A stretch of 64,000 nucleotides of DNA, from positions 4,216,001-4,280,000 of the forward strand of contig NZ_CP020469.1 in the NCBI RefSeq assembly GCF_003031405.1, in the 5' to 3' direction. A program made the translations under genes and the position numbers. This document shows positions 31,382-44,657 of the stretch, one piece after another. This DNA comes from Halomonas sp. 'Soap Lake #6'. Lineage in GTDB: Bacteria > Pseudomonadota > Gammaproteobacteria > Pseudomonadales > Halomonadaceae. The notes under the pieces are model-generated. The model saw only the letters and a program-made list of their open reading frames with translations, had not been told where the DNA came from and ran no database searches. How positions within the stretch are numbered: the stretch's first letter is position 1; every line of letters begins with the position of its first letter.

Positions 31382-32290
31382 TTATACCGAGGGATGGCGT
31401 AAGTGCTTCAGTTCCATCAGCCGTGCACGCTCAAGTAAGATGTGAATCACCCTATCGTGAATAGCATCGCTCATCTGACCAGGTGTCAGTTCGGTGAGTT
31501 GGCGGGCTAAATGCTCGCCACTGACCACTAAAATATCTGGCGCGGCTTCGCTGGTATCGATTTGCCAGCCTGGCAATACAAGTACCCCTCTGACGGGCAC
31601 CGGTACGCCACAGCGGCGGCCTAGCCATTGACTTAGCCAGCTGACACCTTGGCGGGTTTTATGCAGTGGCCGTCGTTCCTGCCAGTGGGGGAAGCGCAGG
31701 CGTTCCCGCTCGACGGCAACGCTGTTTAGCTCTTTGCCGTCAGTACCAATGGCCAGTGCCCGCGCTCGTGTTTCTACTACAAATATGCCATGGGGCGTTA
31801 CGACTACGTGGTCAATGGTAAAACTATCGGTAGGAATATCATGAAACACATAGTAAGGATGCGCTTCGGGGCGCACTAAGCGCTCAAGCTCCTGGCCAAC
31901 AGCCAGCTCACAGGCAAGGCCAAGCTTAAGCCGACGAATACGCTGATAATCGCGTATCAGCAACAGCGAAAACGCTAAAACTAACAGCGTACTCAATAGG
32001 CCGTAAAGTGCCCACTCCACCCAGTCTTGTTGGTCGACAAACAACATACGGCCCATGCCATAGACCAAGGGGGCAAGGCTGATGATCGGGCCTAACGCAC
32101 CATTCAGAAATAGGCTTGAGAAAGCTTGATCCAGGCGATGCCGCAGCGCTTGTCCAGGCTCACGCAATGGAGCATTAAATGGGGAGTGGACGCGTGCATC
32201 GTGCAGGCTACGCAGGGCCAATACGATGCCACCCATTGCGGCCATGGGAAATAGAAAGATGAGCGGTAGCAGGTATTCCAGCCAAACCAT
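31382..32290 (-). CDS. NERD-domain membrane protein
   Basis: This 302-residue protein has two hydrophobic segments, one at the N-terminus (LLPLIFLFPMAAMGGIVLAL) and one near 95-115 (ALYGLLSTLLVLAFSLLLI). A NERD (nuclease-related) domain follows: GQELERLV, DHVVVTPHGIFVVETRA and a downstream KTRQGVSWLSQWL. NERD resembles the restriction endonuclease core, with Asp and the E-T-R stretch as candidate catalytic residues in place of the usual E-x-K. Substrate and role are unknown. It stands immediately downstream of yciH, on the same strand. Confidence 0.85.
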   Translation of the reverse strand: MVWLEYLLPLIFLFPMAAMGGIVLALRSLHDARVHSPFNAPLREPGQALRHRLDQAFSSLFLNGALGPIISLAPLVYGMGRMLFVDQQDWVEWALYGLLSTLLVLAFSLLLIRDYQRIRRLKLGLACELAVGQELERLVRPEAHPYYVFHDIPTDSFTIDHVVVTPHGIFVVETRARALAIGTDGKELNSVAVERERLRFPHWQERRPLHKTRQGVSWLSQWLGRRCGVPVPVRGVLVLPGWQIDTSEAAPDILVVSGEHLARQLTELTPGQMSDAIHDRVIHILLERARLMELKHLRHPSV

Positions 32291-32346
32291 TGCAGTGCCT
32301 TACCCTTTAGCGATTTACCTACGTAAACCGGCATCATAGAGGTGTA

Positions 32347-32721
32347 TTAGCCACCTGCCAATTTTACTTGGTAGCCAAGTGACGTTAACGCTTGCTGCAG
32401 CGTCTCGCGATGATCGCCCTGAATTTCAATCACGCCATCTTTAACAGCGCCGCCAGTGCCACAGCGTTTTTTCAATGTCTTCGCGAGCGTTTTAAGCTCG
32501 GCATTGGTAAGTGGTATACCACTTATAGTGGTGACGCCTTTGCCTTTACGGCCACTTGTTTCACGGCGAATGCGCACAATGCCATCTAGAGTAGCGAGGC
32601 GTTGTTGTTCGCTGGCACTCTCACATTGGCAGTTGTTAACAGACTCGCGGCAGTCGGGACACGTTTTTCCTTGCTCGGTTGAGTATACAAGCCCCCCAAG
32701 CTGGTCACGTAAAGAAGCCAT
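32347..32721 (-). CDS. yciH: SUI1-family translation factor YciH
   Basis: This 124-residue protein of the SUI1/eIF1 family has the C-terminal fold GKGVTTISGIPL..LKKRCGTGGAVKDGVIEIQGDHRETL. An N-terminal CPDCRESVNNCQC cluster may bind metal. Bacterial YciH can influence initiation fidelity. It starts one base after the HAD gene stop, so the two are translated from one mRNA. Confidence 0.92.
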   Translation of the reverse strand: MASLRDQLGGLVYSTEQGKTCPDCRESVNNCQCESASEQQRLATLDGIVRIRRETSGRKGKGVTTISGIPLTNAELKTLAKTLKKRCGTGGAVKDGVIEIQGDHRETLQQALTSLGYQVKLAGG

Positions 32722-32722
32722 G

Positions 32723-33421
32723 CTATTTCCCTGTTAAGTGTTGAGGCTCCGCTGGTTGCCACCTTTCATGGGTGAGGCGTTCCACCACAGCTGGTAGTTG
32801 GTACATACTACTAATCATAATAGCCCCTTCAGGGGTGATTTCGGCATCCGGAAAACGGTTTAAATGGATGACCGTCATTCCTGCCTGCAGTGCTGCGTGA
32901 ACACCTACAAGTGCATCATCAATTGCAATACAGTTGTGTGCAGCATAGCCCATGATACTGGCTGCGTGCAGATGTAAACAGGGCTCAGGCTTCCAGCAGT
33001 TGGCGGTATACCCACTAAAAAGCCGATTGCCAAAATAGTTGGCAAGCTTGGTGGTTTGCAAAGCAGTATGGATTTTACTCTCTGGGCCATTTGAAACAAC
33101 AGCGCTGGGGTAGTGACGCAATGCTTCAAGCGATTCATGAGCACCAGGAATGGTCGTCAATTCGGTGGCAAGGCGATTTGCCAGTTTAGCGCGCATCGTT
33201 TGCTCCATACGGGCCAACTGTTCAGCATCCACCCCGCCATGGCGTTGTTGAAGTTCAGCCACGATACGTCGGAAGCGAGCGCCTCGGAATTCCCCTAGAT
33301 AATCAGAAGAGGCGAACGGTAAGCCAACAGAATTGAGGCCAACGGCCATCTCTTCGGCCAAAAGCGGTTCGCTATCGACGAGGGTGCCATCACAGTCAAA
33401 CAGCAAAAGTGGAAGCGGCAT
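32723..33421 (-). CDS. HAD-family hydrolase (YieH-like phosphatase)
   Basis: This 232-residue HAD subfamily IA phosphatase has motif I DCDGTLVDSE (9-18), motif II VVSNGPESK, motif III Lys in WKPEP and motif IV CIAIDDALVG, where Ala replaces the more common Ser. Sequence style is close to YieH/GS1-like sugar-phosphate phosphatases; the substrate is not readable. AAGGAA precedes the ATG. First gene of a HAD-yciH-NERD string on the minus strand. Confidence 0.85.
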   Translation of the reverse strand: MPLPLLLFDCDGTLVDSEPLLAEEMAVGLNSVGLPFASSDYLGEFRGARFRRIVAELQQRHGGVDAEQLARMEQTMRAKLANRLATELTTIPGAHESLEALRHYPSAVVSNGPESKIHTALQTTKLANYFGNRLFSGYTANCWKPEPCLHLHAASIMGYAAHNCIAIDDALVGVHAALQAGMTVIHLNRFPDAEITPEGAIMISSMYQLPAVVERLTHERWQPAEPQHLTGK

Positions 33422-33573
33422 TGTCGTTCCTTGGAGCGCTTAAAGCGCTACCCATGTTAGTTGAAGCCGACATACTGCTATTGAACGGGATTTTAAGGCA
33501 TTTGTGAACACTGTTTTATAATTTTTTATAAGATGAGCCCGATATACAGCTAATCATCAAACTGGCGTGCATT

Positions 33574-33598
33574 AAAAAGGCGACCGTTAGGCCGCCTT
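33574..33598 (-). terminator. Rho-independent terminator after fba
   Basis: On the minus strand GGCGGCC, loop TAAC, GGTCGCC, then five T. One G-T pair is present. It lies 40 bp after the fba stop and ends the tkt-to-fba unit. Confidence 0.8.
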
Positions 33599-33637
33599 GC
33601 AAGAGATGCTGCTTAATACGTTTATTTGACTTTAGTC

Positions 33638-34702
33638 TTATTTCACCTTAGGTGCCAGTTCGCCACGTGCGTAGCGTTCGAACATCGCTTCTAAGCTGAT
33701 AGGCTTGATTTTGCTGGCATTACCCGCTGTGCCAAAGGCCTCGTAGCGTGCGATACAAAGGTCACGCATTGCAGTGACGGTTTCTTTCAAGAATTTACGT
33801 GGATCGAATTCTGAGGGGTTTTCAGCCATGAAGCGCCGTACAGCACCGGTTGAGGCAAGGCGTAAATCGGTATCGATGTTTACCTTACGAACACCGTATT
33901 TAATACCTTCGATGATCTCTTCTACCGGCACGCCGTACGTTTCCGGAATCTGACCACCGTATTGGTTGATCACTTCTAGCCACTCTTGCGGCACAGAAGA
34001 GGAGCCGTGCATAACGAGGTGAGTATCCGGAATGCGCGCATGGATCTCTTTAATACGCTGAATTGAGAGGGTATCGCCAGTCGGTGGCTTAGTGAACTTA
34101 TAAGCGCCGTGGCTGGTGCCAATAGCGATTGCAAGAGCATCGACATGGGTCGCTTTAACAAAGTCGGCGGCTTCTTCTGGATCGGTTAGCATTTGCTCCA
34201 TATCCAGCTTACCTTCGGCACCGATGCCGTCTTCCTCGCCTGCCATGCCGGTTTCCAGGCTGCCTAGGCAACCTAGCTCCCCTTCGACAGAAACGCCGCA
34301 AGCATGGGCCATTTCTACTGCACGACGGGTAACGTCGACGTTGTAGTCATAGTCCATGGGGGTTTTACCGTCTTCGCCCAGGGAGCCATCCATCATCACT
34401 GAGGAGAAGCCTAACTGGATGGAGCGCTGGCAGACGGCAGGACTGGTACCGTGGTCCTGGTGCATAACCACTGGGATATGTGGGAACTCTTCCACTGCTG
34501 CCAAAATCAGGTGGCGCAGGAAAGGAGCGCCGGCGTATTTGCGTGCACCTGCGGAGGCTTGCACGATGACCGGGGAGTCAGTGGCATCGGCAGCTTCCAT
34601 AATGGCGCGCATCTGCTCAAGGTTATTAACGTTGAATGCCGGAATGCCGTAGCCATATTCGGCAGCGTGGTCGAGCATTTGACGCATGCTGATCAAAGCC
34701 AT
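33638..34702 (-). CDS. fba: Fructose-bisphosphate aldolase, class II
   Basis: This 354-residue zinc aldolase has HQDHG at 81-85 (catalytic Asp83 and zinc ligand His84), VEGELGCLG and the C-terminal KVNIDTDLR motif. It belongs to the Calvin-cycle-type subgroup of class II aldolases common in proteobacteria. It splits fructose 1,6-bisphosphate in glycolysis or builds it in gluconeogenesis. It follows pgk on the same strand and is closed by a terminator. Confidence 0.97.
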   Translation of the reverse strand: MALISMRQMLDHAAEYGYGIPAFNVNNLEQMRAIMEAADATDSPVIVQASAGARKYAGAPFLRHLILAAVEEFPHIPVVMHQDHGTSPAVCQRSIQLGFSSVMMDGSLGEDGKTPMDYDYNVDVTRRAVEMAHACGVSVEGELGCLGSLETGMAGEEDGIGAEGKLDMEQMLTDPEEAADFVKATHVDALAIAIGTSHGAYKFTKPPTGDTLSIQRIKEIHARIPDTHLVMHGSSSVPQEWLEVINQYGGQIPETYGVPVEEIIEGIKYGVRKVNIDTDLRLASTGAVRRFMAENPSEFDPRKFLKETVTAMRDLCIARYEAFGTAGNASKIKPISLEAMFERYARGELAPKVK

Positions 34703-34806
34703 GGGGTCACCTTATCTATGTTTTAAACAGTATGTTGTAAGCGGTATGTAAACGGGGATATCTGCGTGAACGGTAGCTGTGAGCGTACGGTTCAGCCCGT
34801 TGAGCA

Positions 34807-35976
34807 TTAACCGCGTTGGGCAGCTGCTTCGAGCGCGGCGACGGCAGGCAGTTGCTTACCTTCAACGTATTCAAGAAATGCACCGCCGCCGGTGGAAATA
34901 TAGGAAACACGCTCAGCAATCGCATATTTATCAATGGCCGCTAAGGTATCACCGCCACCAGCAATAGAGAAACCTGCGCTATCGGCGATCGCCTGAGCAA
35001 TTACCTGGGTACCTTTGCCAAACTGATCAATCTCAAACACACCCACCGGCCCGTTCCACAAAATGGTGCCTGCGTCTTTCAACAGGTTGGCAAGGTGAGC
35101 GGCGGTATCCGGTCCGATATCCAAAATCATTTCGTCGTCAGCGACCTGGTCAACCGGTTTTACCACTGCTTCGGCAGACTCTGAAAACTCGGTGGCAACG
35201 ACAACGTCTGTTGGCAGCGGGATGGCGACTTTTTCCATCAATGCTTTTGCTTGGCCGATTAAATCTGCTTCGTAGAGTGATTTGCCTACATTATAGCCTG
35301 CTGCAGCAATAAAGGTGTTGGCGATGCCGCCGCCGACAATGAGCTGATCGCACTTTTCGGAAAGTGCGGTGAGCACGTCTAATTTGGTAGAGACTTTTGA
35401 GCCGCCGACAATTGCTGCCATGGGGCGGGCTGGGTTAGCTAACGCCTTTTCAAGGGCATCAAGTTCTTGGGCAAGTAGCGGGCCTGCGCAGGCTTGTGGG
35501 GCAAAATGGGCGACACCGTGGGTTGATGCCTGGGCGCGGTGAGCAGTACCGAAGGCATCCATCACAAACACGTCACAGAGTGCAGCGTACTGTTTAGCCA
35601 GCTGTTCATCATCGCTTTTCTCACCACGATTAAAGCGCACATTCTCAAGTAAAACGACTTCGCCATTAGCCAGATCTAGCGCGGCATCCAGATACTCTTT
35701 GATAAGCGTAACGGGACGGCCTAGTAGTTCCCCTAAGCGCTTGGCAACTGGTGCAAGGGAAAACTCCTCGTTAGGTTCACCTTCGGTGGGGCGGCCTAAG
35801 TGGCTCATTAGCATTACCTTGGCCCCCGTTTTAGCTGCCGCCTGAATGGTCGGAAGCGCAGCCCGCAGGCGTGCATCGCTGGAAACATGACCATGCTTAA
35901 TGGGGACATTCAAATCTTCACGAATCAGCACGCGCTGCCCTTCCAGGGACAGATCGATCATTTTTTGCACGTTCAT
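34807..35976 (-). CDS. pgk: Phosphoglycerate kinase
   Basis: This 389-residue two-domain kinase interconverts 1,3-bisphosphoglycerate and 3-phosphoglycerate. [11 protein letters not shown] at the N-terminus, [12 protein letters not shown], and [12 protein letters not shown] near the C-terminus are family signatures. The frame extends to 36018, but MNVQKMIDL at 35976 fits the family and E. coli length (387). It is placed between epd and fba, the gammaproteobacterial order. Confidence 0.97.
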   Translation of the reverse strand: MNVQKMIDLSLEGQRVLIREDLNVPIKHGHVSSDARLRAALPTIQAAAKTGAKVMLMSHLGRPTEGEPNEEFSLAPVAKRLGELLGRPVTLIKEYLDAALDLANGEVVLLENVRFNRGEKSDDEQLAKQYAALCDVFVMDAFGTAHRAQASTHGVAHFAPQACAGPLLAQELDALEKALANPARPMAAIVGGSKVSTKLDVLTALSEKCDQLIVGGGIANTFIAAAGYNVGKSLYEADLIGQAKALMEKVAIPLPTDVVVATEFSESAEAVVKPVDQVADDEMILDIGPDTAAHLANLLKDAGTILWNGPVGVFEIDQFGKGTQVIAQAIADSAGFSIAGGGDTLAAIDKYAIAERVSYISTGGGAFLEYVEGKQLPAVAALEAAAQRG

Positions 35977-36024
35977 GTGAGCGGTTTCCTCGTGGTTAAA
36001 CGGATGAAAAGAAGTCATGCAACC

Positions 36025-37068
36025 CTAGCTAGCGCTACCTGCTTGGAGAGAGGCCAACCGCTGGCTGATATCCAGCATGCGGTTGGCAAACCCCCATTCG
36101 TTGTCAAACCAGCACAGTAGTTTGATCAGGCGCGTGCCTGCGACCCGTGTTTGTGTGGCGTCTAGGATGCCAGAGCGTGGGTCGTGATTAAAATCAATTG
36201 ATGCCATGGGAGCTTCAGTATAGCCAAGTACACCGGCTAGGCGCTGCTCGCTTGCGGTACGTAGCAGGGCGTTGACTTGCTCGGCGCTGGTGTCGTGGCG
36301 CACGGTTAACGCGACGTCCATAGCGGAAACATTGATGGTTGGCACACGCACATGCAGACACTCAAAACGCCCGGCTAGGCTGGGCATCAGGCGGCTAATG
36401 CCCACCGCGAGACCGGTGTCCACTGGCACTATCGACTGCATGGCTGAACGAGTTAGGCGCAGGTCAGTTTGATGGTAGGCATCAATCACCGGCTGGTCGT
36501 TCATGGCCGAGTGGATAGTGGTAGTCACGCCATGCTCAAGTCCAAGGGCTTCATCCAATACGGTAAGCAGCGGTACTAGACAGTTAGTCGTGCAGGACGC
36601 TGCTGAGAGAATACTCTGGGAAAGTGCAAGCTCGTGCTCGTTAATGCCCCAGACAATAGTCGCGTCTACATCACTTTCGGCAGGCTGTGAAAACAACAGT
36701 CGCTTAGCGCCGGCAGCTAAGTGCTGCTCGGCGGTGGGGCGGTCTTTAAAGCTGCCCGAACACTCGAGTACTAAGTCGATATCCAGTGCTGCCCAGGGCA
36801 GTGCCTGAGGGTCACGCTCGCACAGTACCTGGATACGCTGACCATCGATCAGTAGGGCTTCACCGTCATTCTCCACCTCGCCTGGAAAGCGGCCATGGGT
36901 GGTGTCGTAACGGGTTAGGTAGGTAATGGTCGCGAGATCGGAGAGCTCATTAATGGCGACCACTTCAAGCTCAGGGTGGTTGCGTTCAACCAATGCTCTA
37001 AGCACACATTGGCCAATGCGCCCATAACCATTGATGGCAATACGATATCTGGGTGTCGAGTTGGCCAT
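36025..37068 (-). CDS. epd: D-erythrose-4-phosphate dehydrogenase
   Basis: This 347-residue GAPDH-like enzyme has NAD motif INGYGRIGQ (12-20), catalytic Cys159 in SCTTNC and His186 in IHSAMND. The HSAMND stretch and RVPTINVSAMD follow Epd rather than GapA, which has HSYTND. Epd oxidises erythrose 4-phosphate to 4-phosphoerythronate for pyridoxal phosphate synthesis. Position between lrgB and pgk. Glyceraldehyde-3-phosphate activity cannot be excluded. Confidence 0.9.
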   Translation of the reverse strand: MANSTPRYRIAINGYGRIGQCVLRALVERNHPELEVVAINELSDLATITYLTRYDTTHGRFPGEVENDGEALLIDGQRIQVLCERDPQALPWAALDIDLVLECSGSFKDRPTAEQHLAAGAKRLLFSQPAESDVDATIVWGINEHELALSQSILSAASCTTNCLVPLLTVLDEALGLEHGVTTTIHSAMNDQPVIDAYHQTDLRLTRSAMQSIVPVDTGLAVGISRLMPSLAGRFECLHVRVPTINVSAMDVALTVRHDTSAEQVNALLRTASEQRLAGVLGYTEAPMASIDFNHDPRSGILDATQTRVAGTRLIKLLCWFDNEWGFANRMLDISQRLASLQAGSAS

Positions 37069-37131
37069 GATGTGGAGCAGCTCTTATAAAAATATGCGGC
37101 GATGATAGCGTATTTCAGTCGATAACGCCTG

Positions 37132-37851
37132 TCAGCTACCTATGCCGAGCAGCCGCCAAGCGAGTGGTAGCAGCAGGGCGGTTAAGATACCGGTTAGGCT
37201 CATGCCCAGCGAGGCAAATGCCCCCGCCGTTGGGCTGAGCTCAAATGCCCGCACCGTGCCAATTGCATGGCCATTGAGGCCAAGTGCAAAGCCAATAATG
37301 CGTTCATCGTCGATATTTAACAGTTTCGCTCCTAGGCCGACCAAGGGAATCGTGACGACGCCCGTCAGCAGCAATGCCCCCATTAGTAACGCAACACTAC
37401 CACCAAGCTGCTCGGTAATACCGATCGCAATAGGGGCAGTCACCGACTTAGCAGCAATGGAGGCCAGTATCTGCGGGCTACTGCCCATCAACCAAGCAAT
37501 CATGAGGGCATAGCTGGCGGCAAGCATGGCCGCGATAGGCAGGCATACCATCAGTGGTCGCCATAGCTCACCAATGCGTGGCAACTGTTGGTAGAGCGGC
37601 ATACCCAGGGCAACCGTGGCGGGGCCTAAGAGAATCGTAAGCCAAATAGCCCCCTGTTGATAAGTGGCGTAGGGCACCCTGAGTATGGCAAGTGTGGCAG
37701 CTAACAGCAGTGCGGCAATTAAAATAGCCGGGAGCCATGAGGGTTTATGCAGACGATTGAAGAGCGCACTGCCAAGTAAGAAGGCGGCTAGTGTTAGCCC
37801 CACGGCAAATAAAGGGGTCGCGGTTAAGGTGCTAAGTAAACTAGCGGGCAT
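37132..37851 (-). CDS. lrgB: LrgB-family membrane protein
   Basis: This 239-residue protein has about six or seven transmembrane helices and the LrgB/CidB signatures PLYQQLP, AKSVTAPIA and GLNGHAIGT. Together with LrgA it makes a membrane transport system; homologues carry pyruvate in Bacillus (PftAB) and glycolate/glycerate in plastids. Overlaps lrgA by 11 bp. It lies inside the tkt-epd-pgk-fba cluster, 63 bp before epd. Confidence 0.92.
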   Translation of the reverse strand: MPASLLSTLTATPLFAVGLTLAAFLLGSALFNRLHKPSWLPAILIAALLLAATLAILRVPYATYQQGAIWLTILLGPATVALGMPLYQQLPRIGELWRPLMVCLPIAAMLAASYALMIAWLMGSSPQILASIAAKSVTAPIAIGITEQLGGSVALLMGALLLTGVVTIPLVGLGAKLLNIDDERIIGFALGLNGHAIGTVRAFELSPTAGAFASLGMSLTGILTALLLPLAWRLLGIGS

Positions 37852-38194
37852 TAGGGCGTTCCATGAGCCGCTTGAGTAGCCATAGAGTAGTGATAACGCT
37901 AAGCAGTGTTCCTAGCAGGAGCGCTGTAAGAATGGCGAGCCATTCGCCAGCTAATTCATCAAGCATAAAAAACACCCCAACCACACCGGGCATAATCAGC
38001 ATGGCTAGCAGTGCTATCAATGGCTGGGCTGCTGCCGCAATACTTGCCGGTACGCGTCCGATAATGGCAAGGGTGGCGCAGAGCAGCAGCATGCCAACCA
38101 CGCCGGAAGAAATAGGCAGGCCGGAGAAGTGGATCACCACTTCTCCGATCAGCCAGTAGCTAATTAGCCATAGCAGACCGTTTAACGCGGGCAT
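37841..38194 (-). CDS. lrgA: CidA/LrgA-family membrane protein
   Basis: This 117-residue protein has four predicted transmembrane helices, and the LrgA features GLPISSGVVGMLLL and FFMLDELAGEW. It is the holin-like small partner of LrgB. The start lies 33 bp after the tkt stop, so it is likely co-transcribed with tkt. Confidence 0.92.
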   Translation of the reverse strand: MPALNGLLWLISYWLIGEVVIHFSGLPISSGVVGMLLLCATLAIIGRVPASIAAAAQPLIALLAMLIMPGVVGVFFMLDELAGEWLAILTALLLGTLLSVITTLWLLKRLMERPNAR

Positions 38195-38227
38195 CTAAGG
38201 GCCCGCGTGCGATCGGCCTGTGTAGCG

Positions 38228-40219
38228 CTAACCGAGTAGCTCATTAGCCTGCTTGACGATATTATCAACAGTAAATCCGAAGTGCTTAAACAGCGCATCC
38301 GCTGGTGCTGACTCACCGTAGGTGGTCATGCCAATCACACGGCCTTCCAAGCCTACGTACTTGTACCAGTAATCTGCGTGGCTAGCCTCAATGGCGATAC
38401 GCTTGGTGACCGCTTTCGGCAGTACGCTTTCGCGGTAATCGGCATCTTGGCCGTTGTAGCGGTAGGTTGACGGCATAGAAACAACGCGTACTGCTTTTCC
38501 TTGCTGAGCAAGCTCAGCCGCCGCCTCCATAGCCAGTGCCACTTCAGAGCCGGTAGCAATCAAAATAAGCTCTGGGGTACCGTCGCAATCCTTCAGCACA
38601 TAACCACCGCGCTGTATGGCTGCCAGCTGTGCTTTTGTGCGCGGCTGATGTGGCAGGTTTTGACGTGATAGCACCAGCGCAGTGGGGCCTGAGTGGCGTT
38701 TAACGGCAGCATCCCAAGAGGCGGCGGTTTCTACTGCATCGCATGGGCGCCAGGTATTCAGGTTAGGCGTGGTGCGCAGGCTGGTGAGCTGTTCAATCGG
38801 CTGGTGGGTCGGGCCATCTTCGCCGAGCCCGATAGAGTCATGAGTGAACACGTAGATAGCTTGTTGCCCCATCAACGCTGCCATACGTACGGCGTTACGC
38901 ATGTACTCCATAAAGATCAGGAAGGTGGCGCCATAAGGAATGAAGCCGCCGTGCAAGGCGATACCGTTCATTACCGCACCCATGCCAAACTCACGCACCC
39001 CGTAGTGTAGGTAGTTGCCACTAGCATCTTCTGGGGTAATTGCTTTAGCACCTTTCCAGAACGTCAGGTTAGACGGTGCAAGATCAGCGCTGCCGCCAAG
39101 CAGCTCGGGCATCTGTGGACCAATTACATTCAGCGCTTCAAATGAGGCTTTGCGGGTGGCAATGCTCTCACCTTTTTCTTGAGCTTGCTCGATCAGTGCT
39201 TCTGTCGTCAGATCGTTTGGCAGCTGTGCTTTCATGCGGCGCTTAAACTCGCGAGCTTCCGTAGGGAAGGCCTCGGTATAGCGTGCAAAGCGAGCTTCCC
39301 ACTCCTGTTGGCGAGTCTTGCCTGCGTTGCGGGCATCCCACTTGGAGTAAATTGACTCTGGAATATGGAACGGTGCGTGTTCCCAGCCAAGCTGCTTGCG
39401 GGCCAGCGCCACTTCTTCATCACCTAGTGGTGCCCCATGGGCTTCTTCTTTGCCCTGTTTGTTCGGGGCACCAAAACCAATAATGGTTTTGCAGATAATC
39501 AGGCTAGGCTTGTCGTCATGGCTCTTGGCGAGCTCAATAGCGGCCTTAATCTCTTCAGGTTTGTGGCCATCAACATTGGGCACCACGTGCCAGCCATAGG
39601 CTTCAAAGCGCTTGGCGGTGTCGTCGGTAAACCAGCCTTCGACTTCGCCATCAATGGAAATACCGTTATCGTCATACAGAGCTATCAGTTTACCTAGCTG
39701 CTGAGTGCCAGCCAGTGACGCGGCTTCATGGGAGATACCTTCCATCAAGCAGCCGTCGCCTAAGAAACACCAAGTGTGGTGGTCAACGATGGCATGGCCT
39801 GGGCGGTTAAACTGAGCTGCCAGGGTTTTTTCGGCAATTGCAAAGCCGACGGCGTTGGCAAATCCTTGGCCTAGTGGGCCGGTAGTCGTTTCGATGCCCG
39901 GTGCATAACCGAACTCTGGGTGGCCTGCGGTGGACGAGTGCAACTGCCGGAAGTTTTGTAGCTGTTCCAGGCTTAGCTCGTAGCCGCTTAAGTGCAGCAA
40001 TGAGTAGAGCAACATGGAGCCATGACCATTGGACAGCACGAACCGGTCACGGTCGACCCACTTCGGGTCTTCGGGGTTGTGCTTGAGGTAGTCATTCCAC
40101 AGCACCTCGGCGATATCAGCCATACCCATGGGGGCGCCAGGGTGACCAGATTTGGCCTTCTGAACGGCATCCATGGAAAGGGCGCGAATGGCATTGGCCA
40201 GCTCAAAACGGGACGGCAT
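38228..40219 (-). CDS. tkt: Transketolase
   Basis: This 663-residue thiamine diphosphate enzyme has the cofactor motif starting [18 protein letters not shown] near residue 154, and [24 protein letters not shown] in the Pyr domain. It moves two-carbon units in the pentose phosphate pathway and supplies erythrose 4-phosphate, the Epd substrate. GAGGAG precedes the ATG. Divergent from metK. Confidence 0.97.
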   Translation of the reverse strand: MPSRFELANAIRALSMDAVQKAKSGHPGAPMGMADIAEVLWNDYLKHNPEDPKWVDRDRFVLSNGHGSMLLYSLLHLSGYELSLEQLQNFRQLHSSTAGHPEFGYAPGIETTTGPLGQGFANAVGFAIAEKTLAAQFNRPGHAIVDHHTWCFLGDGCLMEGISHEAASLAGTQQLGKLIALYDDNGISIDGEVEGWFTDDTAKRFEAYGWHVVPNVDGHKPEEIKAAIELAKSHDDKPSLIICKTIIGFGAPNKQGKEEAHGAPLGDEEVALARKQLGWEHAPFHIPESIYSKWDARNAGKTRQQEWEARFARYTEAFPTEAREFKRRMKAQLPNDLTTEALIEQAQEKGESIATRKASFEALNVIGPQMPELLGGSADLAPSNLTFWKGAKAITPEDASGNYLHYGVREFGMGAVMNGIALHGGFIPYGATFLIFMEYMRNAVRMAALMGQQAIYVFTHDSIGLGEDGPTHQPIEQLTSLRTTPNLNTWRPCDAVETAASWDAAVKRHSGPTALVLSRQNLPHQPRTKAQLAAIQRGGYVLKDCDGTPELILIATGSEVALAMEAAAELAQQGKAVRVVSMPSTYRYNGQDADYRESVLPKAVTKRIAIEASHADYWYKYVGLEGRVIGMTTYGESAPADALFKHFGFTVDNIVKQANELLG

Positions 40220-40383
40220 GGGGGTGCTCCTCGCCTGAAAACAGAAATAATAAAGGATCTATTGTCGCTGACTTCCCCTGCGGCGGCAAATTCTACGGAC
40301 ACCTTCTGGGAAGAACCCCCAACAGCGTGTAGACTCTGCCTCCCGAAGTGGTGGTGAAAGTGGTAGTACCGCTTCTTTATACG

Positions 40384-40401
40384 GGCAGGGGACCTCCTGC
40401 C
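40384..40401 (+). other. Short hairpin in the metK upstream region
   Basis: GGCAGG and CCTGCC enclose GGACCT, 62 bp before the metK start. No T-tract follows, and no known SAM or SAH riboswitch pattern is seen in 40220-40463. Confidence 0.35.
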
Positions 40402-40463
40402 ATGATTTCCTGCTGATGCTGCAGTCATGTGAAGCAGCCGTCATACAGAGGGTCGAGAGCGCG

Positions 40464-41684
40464 ATGAGCGAATATTCCCTGTTTACCTCCGAGTCTGTCT
40501 CAGAAGGCCATCCTGATAAGATTGCCGACCAGATTTCCGACGCGGTACTAGATGCCATTATCGCCCGTGACAAACAGGCTCGTGTTGCCTGTGAAACCAT
40601 GGTGAAAACAGGCGTGGCAATTATTGCGGGTGAGATTACTACGTCTGCGTGGGTGGACCTGGAAGCGCTGGTGCGTGATGTGATTACCGATATCGGTTAC
40701 ACCTCATCCCACGTAGGCTTCGATGGGGCTACTTGCGGAGTGATTAACCTGATTGGCAAGCAGAGCGTCGATATTGCTCAGGGCGTTGATCGCTCTAAGC
40801 CAGAAGATCAGGGTGCCGGTGATCAGGGGTTAATGTTTGGTTACGCGACCAACGAAACCGACTCTTTTATGCCTGCGCCAATCCACTACGCGCACCGTTT
40901 GGTCGAGCGTCAGGCCGAACTGCGTAAAAACGGCCTGCTGCCGTGGCTGCGGCCGGATGCCAAAAGCCAGGTTACCTTCCGCTATAACGCTGAAGGCCAA
41001 CCATGTGGCGTCGATGCGGTTGTGCTATCTACCCAGCATGACCCTGAAATCGATCAGGAAGACCTGCGCAAAATGGTTAAGCGTGAAATCGTTGAGCAGG
41101 TGATTCCCGCTGAGTGGCTGGATGAAAATACCCAATACCATATTAATCCGACTGGAAAGTTTGTGATTGGTGGTCCTGTGGGCGACTGCGGTTTAACCGG
41201 CCGTAAAATTATCGTCGATACCTACGGTGGTATGGCACGTCACGGCGGTGGCGCGTTTTCGGGTAAAGATCCCTCCAAAGTTGACCGCAGTGCAGCTTAC
41301 GCTGGCCGTTACGTAGCTAAAAACGTGGTAGCGGCAGGGCTTGCCGACAAGTGTGAAATTCAAGTCTCTTACGCTATCGGTGTTGCTGAGCCGACCTCAG
41401 TATCCATTGATACCTTTGGTACTGGTAAAATCGATGACGCAAAAATCGTTGCTCTAGTACGTGAGCATTTTGATCTGCGTCCTTACGCGATTACCAAGAT
41501 GCTCGACCTGCTGCACCCGATGTACCGCCTTACCTCTGCCTATGGCCACTTTGGGCGTGAGCCGTTTGAGCATAGCTATAGCTGGGTAGACGACAAAGGC
41601 CAAGTGCATAAAGAGACATTTACGGCCTTCCCGTGGGAAAAAACCGATAAAGCTGAGGCTCTACATCAGGCTGCCGGTCTGTAA
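40464..41684 (+). CDS. metK: S-adenosylmethionine synthetase
   Basis: This 406-residue enzyme makes S-adenosylmethionine from methionine and ATP. GHPDK at 15-19, [12 protein letters not shown] and the P-loop-like [16 protein letters not shown] are family signatures. The open frame continues 16 codons upstream, but [11 protein letters not shown] is the family start, preceded by GAGAG. It is divergent from tkt and ended by a strong terminator. Confidence 0.98.
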   Translation: MSEYSLFTSESVSEGHPDKIADQISDAVLDAIIARDKQARVACETMVKTGVAIIAGEITTSAWVDLEALVRDVITDIGYTSSHVGFDGATCGVINLIGKQSVDIAQGVDRSKPEDQGAGDQGLMFGYATNETDSFMPAPIHYAHRLVERQAELRKNGLLPWLRPDAKSQVTFRYNAEGQPCGVDAVVLSTQHDPEIDQEDLRKMVKREIVEQVIPAEWLDENTQYHINPTGKFVIGGPVGDCGLTGRKIIVDTYGGMARHGGGAFSGKDPSKVDRSAAYAGRYVAKNVVAAGLADKCEIQVSYAIGVAEPTSVSIDTFGTGKIDDAKIVALVREHFDLRPYAITKMLDLLHPMYRLTSAYGHFGREPFEHSYSWVDDKGQVHKETFTAFPWEKTDKAEALHQAAGL

Positions 41685-41721
41685 AACGCAGTACACCACG
41701 TAGTAATTTCAGCACTTTGAA

Positions 41722-41757
41722 AACGCCTCTTGGCTCCAGCCAAGAGGCGTTTTTTTA
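41722..41757. terminator. Rho-independent terminator after metK
   Basis: AACGCCTCTTGGCT and AGCCAAGAGGCGTT form a 14-bp perfect dyad followed by seven T. Confidence 0.95.
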
Positions 41758-41848
41758 TATGCTGCATAAGTGTTTTAGATTGCGCTAAGATAACTTTGCT
41801 AATAATTAAGTGTAAGCAGTTGGGTATCTACTGAGCTGGTCGCAATAA

Positions 41849-44499
<2,651 letters not shown>

Positions 44500-44657
44500 T
44501 TTTGCTCCCTGATTAATGTTGTGGCTGAGGTTGTGCTGTAAATAGCGAACATGAGCCGAATTAAAGGACGACCGTGGAATCTTTCATTAGCCCCCATTCA
44601 CCGGAAAAGAGAGAATAACTCAAAGACCACCACGTTACCGCTATGCGAGGATATCCG

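Noticed and set aside
36025..37068. Glycolytic GAPDH (gapA)
   Set aside because: HSAMND and RVPTINVSAMD fit erythrose-4-phosphate dehydrogenase, as does its place before pgk.
40220..40463. SAM or SAH riboswitch before metK
   Set aside because: None of the conserved cores I know (SAM-I kink-turn region, SAM-II, SAH) could be found.
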